Assembly (NCBI RefSeq): GCF_023650515.1
Contig: NZ_CP096016.1
Location: 3,598,001 to 3,662,000 of the forward strand
Reading direction: 5' to 3'
DNA length: 64,000 nucleotides
Source: Alkalimarinus coralli
GTDB lineage: Bacteria > Pseudomonadota > Gammaproteobacteria > Pseudomonadales > Oleiphilaceae
Under the pieces are notes generated by a model. That model was not told the DNA's origin and made no database searches. It saw only the letters and a program-made list of their open reading frames with translations. Position 1 is the first letter of the stretch; each line of letters begins with the position of its first letter. The position numbers and the translations under genes are program-made. Shown in pieces: positions 16,528 through 25,409 of the stretch.

Positions 16528-17430
16528 CTAATTAGCACCTCTAACTTTGCCTTGCACTGCATTGAGCAATACATCTCCCCAATGATAAATAACCAGCCCC
16601 AACACTACGCAGGCTGCGCCACTTATCAGCGGTAGACCTATCACCTCATCATTTAACAAAGCACCGAACAAAATAGCGAAAACAGGGGTGATCAAAGTTA
16701 CCAGTGCCACCGTGCTCGGAGCCATTTTCTGCAGCACATAAAAGTATGATACGAACCCGATTAAAGATCCAAACAATGCCAGATAAATTATCGACATCAC
16801 CGACTTGGCACTCCATTCAGACACCGTAAAGGGTACGTCAAGCAGCACCATACTCAAAGCATATAGTGGCAACGATAGCAGTAACGCGCCCACGGTCGTC
16901 GAAAACGGATGAAGGTTTTCACTGCGTTGCTTAACCAGCACGCCACTGGCGCTAAACAGCACTACCGCCAACAATATCAAGACCATTCCGGCCCAGCCAT
17001 CACCACTTATCGTAAGGTCATTCATACAAATAATTGCTAGCCCAGCGACTGCAACAAAGGTTGCAGCCCAACGGACTCGAGTGAATGTCGCATCGCCCAA
17101 AATTCGCTGAGCCAATAACCCTGAAATGAGGGGCGACAACCCAAACACAACCGATATCAAACCGGATGGGATCGACCTGGCAGCGAGATAGGTACATAGC
17201 ATTGCACCGAAAACACCCAGTACAGAGCAGCCGTACGCATGTATCGCCTGTTTGTGCCACGGCAGTGGAATTCGTCGCCATTTCAATATCAACAACCCAA
17301 TCACTGCGGCAATAGACATTCGCAGCAAAGCAGCGATAACGGGGGGCACGGACTCACTGCTCCACACTACCCCGAGAGGGGTGGTAGACCAAACAATAAC
17401 GACAGCAGCGTAAGCTGCGGGAATAGACAT
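16528..17430 (-). CDS. EamA/DMT family transporter
   Basis: About 300 residues, ten hydrophobic segments in two five-helix EamA repeats (about 1-130 and 145-290). Recognisable pieces: TPLGVVWSSESVPPVIAALLRM, LISVVFGLSPLISGLLAQ and TVALVTLITPVFAILFGALLNDE. The family exports amino acids and related metabolites from the inner membrane. The ATG at 17430 has AAGGAGAG upstream and is preferred over a start at 17448. A hairpin with a T-tract on this strand lies about 75 bp upstream (17507-17535), so its expression may be attenuated. Confidence 0.9.
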   Translation of the reverse strand: MSIPAAYAAVVIVWSTTPLGVVWSSESVPPVIAALLRMSIAAVIGLLILKWRRIPLPWHKQAIHAYGCSVLGVFGAMLCTYLAARSIPSGLISVVFGLSPLISGLLAQRILGDATFTRVRWAATFVAVAGLAIICMNDLTISGDGWAGMVLILLAVVLFSASGVLVKQRSENLHPFSTTVGALLLSLPLYALSMVLLDVPFTVSEWSAKSVMSIIYLALFGSLIGFVSYFYVLQKMAPSTVALVTLITPVFAILFGALLNDEVIGLPLISGAACVVLGLVIYHWGDVLLNAVQGKVRGAN

Positions 17431-17506
17431 TGCTCTCTCCTTTTCCAAATAATAAAACCCTTGGGCTAAAGCAAACTCATTGGCAAATTCAGAATACAGA
17501 AAGAAA

Positions 17507-17535
17507 AAGGCCGCAGAGCTTAGCGCTGCGGCCTT
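17507..17535 (-). terminator. Intrinsic terminator or attenuator ahead of the EamA gene
   Basis: On the minus strand a perfect 10-bp stem (AAGGCCGCAG with CTGCGGCCTT) is followed by TTTTTCTTT. It sits between the binding-protein gene that ends at 17794 and the EamA start at 17430. It may end the upstream transcript or act as a leader attenuator. Confidence 0.7.
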
Positions 17536-17793
17536 CAGGAATTGTGTTAGATACGGTACGTTTGAATAAAACTACAACTCAATACAATCACTCCTCACAA
17601 CACCTCCGACGCACAGCAATTGGCAGACTCGTCGAGACATAATCCGCCACTGCATAATCGGTTTACAATGTTTTGAAGTTACTAGTTTTGAGGTTACGAT
17701 TTTCATATTTAGCGTTCTAAGTTGTTTGTGTGCTTCTCAATACTAGTTGCTGGTTGAGTGCTGTTCAATATTAGTCGAGTACCAGAAGTTAAG

Positions 17794-18531
17794 TCAATCG
17801 CGTGAACGGTAAATACTTTCAACATCCCCATTACGATACATCTGGGTAATTGTTTTTTGTAGCGTCTTCACCGTAGCCGGGTCAACCGCAAGGTTACATG
17901 CCATTGCTCTAACCGTAGTAAAAAAGACCAGTTCAGGTTCGGAGATAGGAAGTTTTTCGTTTTTAACCAGAAACCGTGCCGACTCAATATCCGATACCCA
18001 CAGATCAATCCGCTTTTTCAGGAGTTTGCGGGCATTTAGCTCATTACGACCGGCATATTCGACATTGAACCCCAAGCCTTCAAGGTACTCCCCCACCCCG
18101 CTACCAAGATAACTGCCAACCTTGTATGGTTTTGCGTCTTCAAGGGTTTTCAGTTTGACCGGTACATGAGGGTGGCTGAACATCCCATGCCGGGATATCA
18201 GCACCGGGCTGACCCATTGAAAAAGCGCTTCGCGCTCCTGACTTCGCTCAACCGGAAAAACGCAAAAGCTGTCTGTTTCAGCGGTCGTTAAAATAGCCCT
18301 TTTCGGCGGCATCAGCCTTAGTTTGTAATCAATACCAGACTGGCGAAAAAGCTCTCTCACCACACTAACAACAACACCAGCAGGCTCGCCGTTATGCTGG
18401 TATATCAGCGGTTTTTCAATAAATGTCACCACATTGAGTGGTTTTGCACCCACGCCACAGGCCATTGCAGCAAGTATTACTCCCCCTAAAAATACTAAAA
18501 ATGAGTGTTTTTTTGTCGTTAGTGTTTTCAT
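17794..18531 (-). CDS. Periplasmic solute-binding protein, family 3
   Basis: About 245 residues from the ATG at 18531. Signal peptide FLVFLGGVILAAMACGVGA, then a family 3 binding domain: PLIYQHNGEPAGVVVSVVRELF, LMPPKRAIL and KVGSYLGSGVGEYLEGLG. The fold binds amino acids or similar small molecules, but no permease or ATPase is adjacent, so this is an orphan; some such proteins are sensors rather than transporters. An upstream in-frame start at 18591 would add a short duplicated sequence (RQFVPGN twice) that comes from a 21-bp DNA duplication, and I consider that extension untranslated. Confidence 0.85.
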   Translation of the reverse strand: MKTLTTKKHSFLVFLGGVILAAMACGVGAKPLNVVTFIEKPLIYQHNGEPAGVVVSVVRELFRQSGIDYKLRLMPPKRAILTTAETDSFCVFPVERSQEREALFQWVSPVLISRHGMFSHPHVPVKLKTLEDAKPYKVGSYLGSGVGEYLEGLGFNVEYAGRNELNARKLLKKRIDLWVSDIESARFLVKNEKLPISEPELVFFTTVRAMACNLAVDPATVKTLQKTITQMYRNGDVESIYRSRD

Positions 18532-18547
18532 CTTGCACTGTCTGTTC

Positions 18548-18589
18548 CCAGGCACGAATTGTCTATTGCCAGGCACGAATTGCCTCTTC
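18548..18589. repeat. 21-bp tandem duplication at a gene junction
   Basis: CCAGGCACGAATTG occurs at 18548-18561 and 18569-18582, within two 21-bp units that differ at few bases. The second unit is the 3' end of the large binding-protein gene; the first has been copied into the intergenic space. Confidence 0.75.
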
Positions 18590-20308
18590 ATAGCTTAAGG
18601 TTTTCCCTTTGGGCCGCTCATTCCGTTTCGCTTTAGGTGAGCCGTCCCGCTTTAACCAGACCGCTTCTGACTCAACTTCGTTCAGCACTGGTTTACAGCG
18701 CAGTACTGACTCATCCGCTATTTGCTGTAGTTCTGCATCCATCGCCGAAGCCAACTGTCGCATCGCGTCTTCTACCGTTTCTTTACCTTCAACCGCGCGA
18801 GAAACAAATTGCCACCAGTAGTTGGAAAGCCGAGCATAGTCCGGCACATTGGTACCGGTTGGCGTCCACACATCTCGCCCTCTGCTGCGATAAAACTCCA
18901 CCAGCCCCCCTAAATACGGTGCTCTTTCAGTCATCACAGGTGATTCAATATCTGACTCTCTAATCGGTGTTAACCCAACCAGCGTCTTCTTTAAGGAAAT
19001 CGACTTGGAAACAACAAACTGGGCATATAGCCATGCGGCATCACGGCGCATAGGCGGGGTATTTTTTAGCAGCGTCCAGGATCCGGCATCCTGGTAGCCC
19101 AGTTTCATACCCTCATCCCAATATACGCCGTGAGGGGAAGGTGCCATACGCCATTTAGGCGTCCCGTCTTCGTTAACAATAGGGAGGTCAGGGTCTGTCA
19201 GCGAGGCGGTAAAAGCCGTATACCAGAACACTTGCTGCGCGATATTCCCTTTCGATACCCACTCTCCAGCCTCGGTAAAGTTCAGCTCCTTGGCTTCTGG
19301 GGGCGCGTACTTATCAAGCCACTCCACAAATTTAGTCACTGCATAAACTGCGGCGGGGCTATCAATAGCCCCGCCCCGTTTGACCGATGCTCCAGCGGGC
19401 TGGCAGCCAATGACCCTAATGCCCCACTCATCAACGGGGTAACCATTAGGTAAGCCTTTATCGCCGGCCCCGGCCATCGACAGCCATGCATCAGACATAC
19501 GCCAACCCAGTGACGGGTCTGTTCTGGCGTAATCCATATGCCCCCAAACCCGTTCGCCATCAATCTCTTTTACATGAACCGTAAAAAACTCTGCGATATC
19601 TTCGTATGCGCTCCAGTTATCTGGAACTCCTAACTCATAACCATATATAGCTTTGAATTTTTTCTGTAGATCTGGTCTGGCAAACCAGTCATGGCGATAC
19701 CAGTACAAATTGGCAAATTGCTGATCTGGTAATTGGTATACTCGCCCATCGGGCGCTTCAGTAAACGAAATACCGATAAAGTCATCCAAATCCAGCGTGG
19801 GCAGGGTAACACTCTTTCCTTCTGCCTCGATGTAGTCACTCAGAATTACTGTTTCGCCAGATCGATAGTGGTAGCCAATCAAGTCGCTGTCATTAATATA
19901 CGCGTCATAAAGATTAACCCCGGTTTGAATCTGGGTTTGCAGCTTTTTGATAACATCATCTTCGCCGGTCAATTCGTGCACAACATTGATGCCGGTGATG
20001 TCACTAAACGCACGGGTCAGCACGTTGGATTCATACACATGAGTATCAATTCGTTCAGAGACGACACGAATCGTCATTCCTCGAAATGGCTTTGCCGCCT
20101 GAATGAACCAGCGCATCTCATCCATTTGCTGCTCGGGCGAAAGCGTAGAGACGCCGAACTCGGTATCCAACCACTTCTTTGCAGCAAGCTCATACGCGCT
20201 ATCTTTACCAGAGACAGTTTTTTCAGGAACTGCTTTCTCAGGAACAGCGCCGCCCGTTGAAAAGGAGACGAATAAACCCGCTAATAGAGACCATCTATAT
20301 CGTTTCAG
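18563..20308 (-). CDS. Extracellular solute-binding protein, family 1 (glycerol GlpV-like)
   Basis: The coding frame continues upstream of the first TTG at 20170. Adding 46 codons up to a CTG at 20308 gives a signal peptide (LKRYRWSLLAGLFVSFST) and a total of about 581 residues. No ATG or GTG is available in that frame; CTG is the best I can offer. The mature part has a family 1 sugar-binding architecture, and the C-terminal pattern (YWWQFVSRAVEGKETVEDAM, then NERPKGKTLSYEEAI) resembles binding proteins of glycerol ABC transporters such as GlpV. No permease or ATPase genes are adjacent. Confidence 0.83.
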   Translation of the reverse strand: MKRYRWSLLAGLFVSFSTGGAVPEKAVPEKTVSGKDSAYELAAKKWLDTEFGVSTLSPEQQMDEMRWFIQAAKPFRGMTIRVVSERIDTHVYESNVLTRAFSDITGINVVHELTGEDDVIKKLQTQIQTGVNLYDAYINDSDLIGYHYRSGETVILSDYIEAEGKSVTLPTLDLDDFIGISFTEAPDGRVYQLPDQQFANLYWYRHDWFARPDLQKKFKAIYGYELGVPDNWSAYEDIAEFFTVHVKEIDGERVWGHMDYARTDPSLGWRMSDAWLSMAGAGDKGLPNGYPVDEWGIRVIGCQPAGASVKRGGAIDSPAAVYAVTKFVEWLDKYAPPEAKELNFTEAGEWVSKGNIAQQVFWYTAFTASLTDPDLPIVNEDGTPKWRMAPSPHGVYWDEGMKLGYQDAGSWTLLKNTPPMRRDAAWLYAQFVVSKSISLKKTLVGLTPIRESDIESPVMTERAPYLGGLVEFYRSRGRDVWTPTGTNVPDYARLSNYWWQFVSRAVEGKETVEDAMRQLASAMDAELQQIADESVLRCKPVLNEVESEAVWLKRDGSPKAKRNERPKGKTLSYEEAIRAWQ

Positions 20309-20517
20309 AACACACCCTACATTATGGTTCGCGCAGTAAGTTTGTTACTACAAGCCAATATTACTAACCTTCACAACACTTAACCTATATACCTTTAGCT
20401 AGAGTATAGCGGCTATCTATATGTTGAGCAGAAATAACATGATATCGTCAATATTCGGGACAATAAATGGGCCTTATACCCAACGACAAAGATTAACAAT
20501 TTAGAGACCAAATTTCT

Positions 20518-21078
20518 GTGTTAACTTCACTTCTATCTACCTTTCTATTGATATTTGCCGCTGAGTTCGGCGACAAAAGCCAGCTCGTTTGTATGCTTCT
20601 GGCAAGCAGACATAGAGGGTTGCCAGTATTTTTAGGCGCAATTTCAGCATTCGCCATTCTTAACCTGCTAGCTGTAACAGTGGGGGTCGCGCTATCCCGG
20701 TTAATTCCCGATCAATGGCTATCGGCGCTGGTCGCCCTGCTCTTTTTATTTTTTGGAGTCAACGCGTTACGCCAACCCGAAGAGGACGATGAAACAGTTG
20801 AAGAAAAACCTGGACATACCGTCTTTATCACCACATTCTTGATGATATTTGTAGCCGAACTGGGCGACAAAACCCAGCTGACAATCGCCGCCTTAGGCGC
20901 ATCACACCCTGCTGAAACAGTGTATATCGGCGCAACCCTGGCGCTGGCACTCACCACCTTGATCGGTGTCATAGGTGGCCGTTGGGTTACCCAGCATATC
21001 AGCGCGACTGCACTTCACCGGATTAGTGGAATACTGTTCCTGCTGTTCGCCGCCTGGACAGCGTCAACCATTTTTTAA
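20518..21078 (+). CDS. GDT1/TMEM165 (UPF0016) family cation transporter
   Basis: 186 residues, six membrane helices in two halves. Each half carries the family motif ExGDK: AAEFGDKSQL near residue 16 and VAELGDKTQL near 112. Bacterial members export manganese or exchange calcium or manganese for protons. The start is GTG at 20518. I looked upstream for the manganese-sensing yybP-ykoY riboswitch and did not see it. Confidence 0.93.
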   Translation: MLTSLLSTFLLIFAAEFGDKSQLVCMLLASRHRGLPVFLGAISAFAILNLLAVTVGVALSRLIPDQWLSALVALLFLFFGVNALRQPEEDDETVEEKPGHTVFITTFLMIFVAELGDKTQLTIAALGASHPAETVYIGATLALALTTLIGVIGGRWVTQHISATALHRISGILFLLFAAWTASTIF

Positions 21079-21106
21079 CAGGTTACGCGAAAAATAACAC
21101 CAAGAC

Positions 21107-21138
21107 TTGACCTAAGAGTTACTCACAGGTTTTAAACT
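21107..21138 (+). promoter_or_regulatory. MerR-type promoter/operator
   Basis: A -35 TTGACC (21107-21112) and a -10-like TTAAAC/TAAACT about 19-20 bp later. The spacer holds the dyad ACCT...AGGT. An overlong spacer with such a dyad is the usual target of MerR-family activators, and the regulator gene follows directly. Confidence 0.65.
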
Positions 21139-21234
21139 GTTCCATACTGTTAAGTGAGCCCTATTGCTGCTGGTTATGACAAAATAGACAGCAGCCCACC
21201 CCAGACACGACACACTGGAACGAGGTCTAATACA

Positions 21235-21684
21235 ATGCAGGTCAGCCAACTTGCCAAAAAAGCAGATGTCTCAGCCGATACCGTTCGTTTTTATACCAAA
21301 GAAGGTCTGCTTCAGCCGCAAAAAAACCCTGACAATGGCTATCAGCAATATAGTCAAAGTGACTATCAGCGTCTTATATTCGCCCGCAAAGCACGCCAGT
21401 TAGGGTTCAGTTTAAAAGAGATACAGGCGATACTATCCCAGGCAGACAATCACAATAGCCCTTGCCCAATGGTGCGAAGCCTGTTTGAAAAGCACCTGCT
21501 TCAGGTTGAACAGCAAATCGAAGAGCTACAGTCACTGCGCCAGCGGATGCTGGATGCGGTAGATGTCTGGCAAGAGATGCCCGATGGCATTCCTGATGGC
21601 CAGACCATCTGCCAACTCATCGAAAACTGGGATCAGCATCTACCACCCCGCCCCAGCACAGGGAGTGACCATCATGAGCAGTGA
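21235..21684 (+). CDS. MerR family metal-responsive regulator (probably copper)
   Basis: 149 residues from the ATG at 21235 (a longer frame begins at 21154). N-terminal helix-turn-helix [25 protein letters not shown], then the MerR wing and a coiled-coil dimerisation helix. Metal-binding cysteines are candidates in SPCPMVR and TICQLIE. The gene overlaps the start of copA and lies under a MerR-type promoter, so it probably activates its own operon when Cu(I) or a similar ion rises. The exact metal is inferred from copA, not from the regulator. Confidence 0.88.
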   Translation: MQVSQLAKKADVSADTVRFYTKEGLLQPQKNPDNGYQQYSQSDYQRLIFARKARQLGFSLKEIQAILSQADNHNSPCPMVRSLFEKHLLQVEQQIEELQSLRQRMLDAVDVWQEMPDGIPDGQTICQLIENWDQHLPPRPSTGSDHHEQ

Positions 21685-23941
21685 AAACCCCATCAGATTT
21701 GCCATTACCGGTGCCAAATGTGCAGGCTGCGTAAAAAAAATTGAATCGGCCATGTTGGCAACAGAAGGGGTCACCGCCGCGTCCATGAACTTTGCGGAAA
21801 GAACCGCCGAAGTTGAAGGCGCGGTAAGCCTGTCTGCGATCACCCAGGCCATCGAGCAGGCGGGCTTCGGCGCAAGTCTTATTGAAGATGAAGAGAAAGC
21901 GCAGCAAGAGCGTGAAACACTGGATCAGGCGCATTACAAAAAACTGATGCGTAATATGGCTTTCTCCCTTTCTGTGGGAGTAATTCTAATGGCCTACGGG
22001 TTATTAGGTGGCTCAATGCAGGTGGAGTCGACCAGTGAGCAGCTCATCTGGTTTGCCGTTGGTTTACTAACATTGGGAATTCTCTACCAGTCTGGTGGTC
22101 ACTTTTTTACCGGTGCCTGGCGATCATTTAAAGCGCATAGCGCCAATATGGATACACTGATCGCATTGGGAACCGGGTCGGCATGGGTTTATTCAATGTA
22201 TGTGGTGTTATTCCCCTCGACACTTCCTACAGAAGCCCGGCACATCTATTTTGAAGCAACCGCCATGATCATCGGCCTGATTAACCTGGGCATGGCTCTC
22301 GAAGTTCGAGCCAGAGGAAAAACATCTCAGGCGATAAAAAGGCTGCTGGGCTTGCGAGCAAAAACCGCACGCATTATACGTGACGGTAATGAGCAGGATA
22401 TCCCGATTGCCAGCGTACAAATAGGCGATAAAATAAGGGTGAGACCAGGCGAAAAGATTCCGGTTGACGGTCTCGTTTTAGAGGGTAAGAGCCTGGTCGA
22501 CGAATCAATGCTGACTGGCGAACCGGTTCCTGTTTCCAAGGAGTCAGGAGACGAGGTCGCAGCAGGCACACTCAATGATTCAGGCACGCTCGTTTTTGAG
22601 GCGACTCGAATAGGCCATCAGACCGCGCTGGCGCAAATCATCAGTCAAGTTAAAAAGGCGCAGAATACCAAGCCCGCCATAGGTCGTTTAGCCGATACTA
22701 TCTCTGCCATATTTGTACCCAGTGTGATGATTATTGCTATCATCGCGGCACTCGCCTGGTACAACATCGGACCAGAACCCAAAGTCGCCTATATGCTGGT
22801 CGCCATTATGAGTGTTTTAATTATTGCTTGCCCCTGCGCCTTGGGGCTGGCGACGCCAATGGCCGTTATGGTCGGCGTAGGCAAGGCAGCCCAGTTTGGC
22901 GTACTGATCCGCAAAGGCGAAGCGTTACAAAGCGCCGGAAAACTGGACATGATCGTGCTCGACAAAACCGGCACAATTACTCAGGGGAAACCTCGCGTAG
23001 TCAACCTTATGACATATGGTGGAGTTAATGACCATCAAGCACTCATGCTGGCAGCGAGCCTGGAGCGGGCATCAGAGCACCCGTTAGCCGCTGCAATCAT
23101 CAGCGAAGCAGAGCAACAACGCATCACGCTGGCGGACTGTGTCGATTTTCAGGCAGAAAGCGGACAAGGTATTGGCGGCAATATTGAAGGTCAGAACGTT
23201 TTTTTGGGCAACCAGCGCTGGATGACCACAAATCATATCGATATCACACCGCTGGAAGACACCGCAAAAAATTGGTCTACGCAAGCGATAACGCCTCTGT
23301 TTTTGGCCGTTGACGGTCAGGCCGCAGGGCTAATCGGTGTCTCAGACCCGGTAAAAGAAGATTCAAGAGAGGCAATTCAGCGACTAAAAGCCAAGGGGCT
23401 AAGGGTGGTGATGCTAACCGGCGACAAGGAGGCTACAGCACAGGCTATCGCCCAGCAAGTTGATGTTGATAAAGTCATTGCCGACGTACTGCCCATTGAA
23501 AAAGGCGATGTTATCAACCACCTCAAGCAACAAGGCCATACCGTAGCCATGGTCGGAGACGGTATCAACGATGCCGCGGCGCTTGCCTCTGCTGATGTCG
23601 GTTTTGCCATTGGCAGTGGCACTGATGTGGCCATCGAAAGTGCAGATATCACACTCATGCGCGGGTCGCTGCACAGTGTCGCCGATGCGATTGAGGTTTC
23701 CAACGCTACCGTACGCAATATCAAACAGAACCTGTTCGGCGCATTTATCTATAATGGGTTGGGAATTCCCCTGGCAGCAGGCCTGCTCTACCCCTTGACC
23801 GGACTTTTGCTCAACCCGATGGTTGCCGGTGCAGCGATGTCCCTTTCATCATTTACCGTCGTCAGTAATGCCAATCGATTACGGCTGTTTAGCCCTTCTC
23901 GTGCAGCATCTTCACACTCACACAAAACTGGAGTCGCCTAA
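21674..23941 (+). CDS. copA: Copper-exporting P1B-type ATPase
   Basis: 755 residues from the ATG at 21674, which overlaps the end of the MerR gene. One N-terminal heavy-metal domain with a CxxC (GAKCAGC, Cys16 and Cys19), where most homologues have GMTC. The membrane metal site is CPC ([13 protein letters not shown]), the phosphorylation motif is DKTGT, the ATP-binding His-Pro is in SEHPLAAAI, and the hinge is [10 protein letters not shown]. The protein pumps Cu(I) from cytosol to periplasm. The operon continues with a microprotein and a DUF411 protein. Confidence 0.96.
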   Translation: MSSENPIRFAITGAKCAGCVKKIESAMLATEGVTAASMNFAERTAEVEGAVSLSAITQAIEQAGFGASLIEDEEKAQQERETLDQAHYKKLMRNMAFSLSVGVILMAYGLLGGSMQVESTSEQLIWFAVGLLTLGILYQSGGHFFTGAWRSFKAHSANMDTLIALGTGSAWVYSMYVVLFPSTLPTEARHIYFEATAMIIGLINLGMALEVRARGKTSQAIKRLLGLRAKTARIIRDGNEQDIPIASVQIGDKIRVRPGEKIPVDGLVLEGKSLVDESMLTGEPVPVSKESGDEVAAGTLNDSGTLVFEATRIGHQTALAQIISQVKKAQNTKPAIGRLADTISAIFVPSVMIIAIIAALAWYNIGPEPKVAYMLVAIMSVLIIACPCALGLATPMAVMVGVGKAAQFGVLIRKGEALQSAGKLDMIVLDKTGTITQGKPRVVNLMTYGGVNDHQALMLAASLERASEHPLAAAIISEAEQQRITLADCVDFQAESGQGIGGNIEGQNVFLGNQRWMTTNHIDITPLEDTAKNWSTQAITPLFLAVDGQAAGLIGVSDPVKEDSREAIQRLKAKGLRVVMLTGDKEATAQAIAQQVDVDKVIADVLPIEKGDVINHLKQQGHTVAMVGDGINDAAALASADVGFAIGSGTDVAIESADITLMRGSLHSVADAIEVSNATVRNIKQNLFGAFIYNGLGIPLAAGLLYPLTGLLLNPMVAGAAMSLSSFTVVSNANRLRLFSPSRAASSHSHKTGVA

Positions 23942-24009
23942 TGGACATTATCGTTAATCTCTCCGGCGTTGCGTTGATCGGACTCATTGCGTGGTGGTTT
24001 TGGCGATGA
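23941..24009 (+). CDS. 22-residue membrane microprotein coupled to copA
   Basis: [22 protein letters not shown], starting on the last A of the copA stop (TAATG), so its translation is probably coupled. It is a single hydrophobic helix rich in Trp. It is too short for standard gene callers. It could be a small membrane partner of CopA, comparable in position to FixS after FixI, or a remnant of a longer membrane cupredoxin; the sequence alone does not decide. Confidence 0.55.
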   Translation: MDIIVNLSGVALIGLIAWWFWR

Positions 24010-24060
24010 AGACGGCGCTATCCAACAACATTTCATTACTCCCAGACAAGGTAAAACACA

Positions 24061-24564
24061 ATGAACATTAGCCTGATTAAAAAGCAACTCTCTCTCCTTC
24101 TTCTTTCAGGGCTGATAGTGATCACATCAGCCAACGCAGCAGATAGCACCACCCAGCCGCCCCAGCCTGCGGTAAGTTCGGCAACCAGCGAAATGGTTGT
24201 CTATAAATCGGCCAGCTGTGGTTGCTGCGGAGATTGGGTTAAGCATATGGAAGAAAACGGTTTTAAACTGAAAGTTCACAACACCTCTGACCTCAACAGC
24301 ATTAAGCAAAAAGCCGGGCTCACACCAAGACTTGCTTCTTGCCATACTGCCTTCATCGATGGTTATGTGATTGAGGGGCATGTACCCGCCAACGATGTGA
24401 AACGCTTGTTATCAGAAAAACCCAATATCAACGGTTTGACAGTCCCAGGAATGCCAGCAGGCGCCAACGTACCCGGCATGGAGGTCTCTCCTGAGAATGC
24501 CGAGTTTGACGTGTTAGGTTTCAAAAAGGACGGCACGGTACAACGCTGGAGCCATTACGAATAA
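24061..24564 (+). CDS. DUF411 protein, periplasmic, probably metal binding
   Basis: 167 residues. Signal peptide to about residue 26 (VITSANA). The DUF411 domain has a thioredoxin-like start, VVYKSASCGCCGDWVKHM, with several Cys, then LASCHTAFIDGYVIEGHVPA with Cys and His. These proteins occur next to copper and silver resistance genes and may bind Cu(I) in the periplasm. It follows copA and the microprotein on the same strand, so it belongs to this detoxification cluster. Confidence 0.92.
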   Translation: MNISLIKKQLSLLLLSGLIVITSANAADSTTQPPQPAVSSATSEMVVYKSASCGCCGDWVKHMEENGFKLKVHNTSDLNSIKQKAGLTPRLASCHTAFIDGYVIEGHVPANDVKRLLSEKPNINGLTVPGMPAGANVPGMEVSPENAEFDVLGFKKDGTVQRWSHYE

Positions 24565-24699
24565 ACCGCGCTGGCCATAAACGCTCCCGGCAATACGCCG
24601 GGGGCAAAGGCCGCCCGTGCCGCTTATACTTTAGACTAATTGCACGCAGTCACGTTGCAGTGAAATAATGCTGCCATCATAAAAATAAGAGACCAGATC

Positions 24700-25308
24700 G
24701 TGAGCAACCACGAAAAGCGTTCTAAAAAATCACAATTAATCAGAATATTACTCGTATTCTTTTTCATTTATGGTGGCGCCAGCTACAGCCTGTCGATATT
24801 TGAGTACACGTACTTTAACCTCACCGGACAAGCACTGTTTGGGGTCAGCAAAACGATTGACTCAATCACTAAAGACGAACTTATCATCGAGTTTAATCGT
24901 TGCGGGGGGCCGCTATTCGGCGCAAACAGCATTGAAACAGATAACCTTAATGATCCGATTGTAGTACGCTGTGGCCGCTTCTGGCCTTTCTATCGTTACT
25001 CCATGATTCTGCCTGCAAACGGTTATATTCCCGGCGCTCTTATCAACTACCCGACACAGCCACCGGAAGTCACCGCAGCTAAAGAGAACTTTATTCAGAA
25101 TACGACCCTGGTCAACGGCGCATATATGCTTTTGAGCCTAATCGTGTTTACACTGACGCTGCTGGCCATTTACCACTTCTTTGTAAGAAAAGATGCAGAA
25201 AAAGGGTACAAATGGGCATTTCAGGCCTTTGCCAGTAGCTTGTTAATGGCCATCACCTATGTGGGTGTCATGCTTTTTATAGACCCTGTTTTTTCGTTAG
25301 GCTGGTAG
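24700..25308 (+). CDS. Hypothetical inner-membrane protein
   Basis: 202 residues, starting at a GTG (24700). Three hydrophobic segments are evident: about 14-35, 137-160 and 170-195. Between the first and second lies a loop of about 100 residues with two Cys (NRCGGPLFG, VVRCGRFWPF) that could form a disulfide if periplasmic. I do not recognise the family. It is on the same strand as its neighbours but separated by more than 100 bp on both sides. Confidence 0.7.
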   Translation: MSNHEKRSKKSQLIRILLVFFFIYGGASYSLSIFEYTYFNLTGQALFGVSKTIDSITKDELIIEFNRCGGPLFGANSIETDNLNDPIVVRCGRFWPFYRYSMILPANGYIPGALINYPTQPPEVTAAKENFIQNTTLVNGAYMLLSLIVFTLTLLAIYHFFVRKDAEKGYKWAFQAFASSLLMAITYVGVMLFIDPVFSLGW

Positions 25309-25409
25309 AGATTTTCGCCATTCAAAAGGAATAGCGACTACACAGCGAGAACGAATTTCCGTATCATTGGCTACCTCATTCAACTCGCAAAAAGACCACA
25401 CAACAGCCC

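Noticed and set aside
20400-20517. Manganese (yybP-ykoY) riboswitch ahead of the GDT1 gene
   Set aside because: The expected conserved loops are not visible in the short upstream region.
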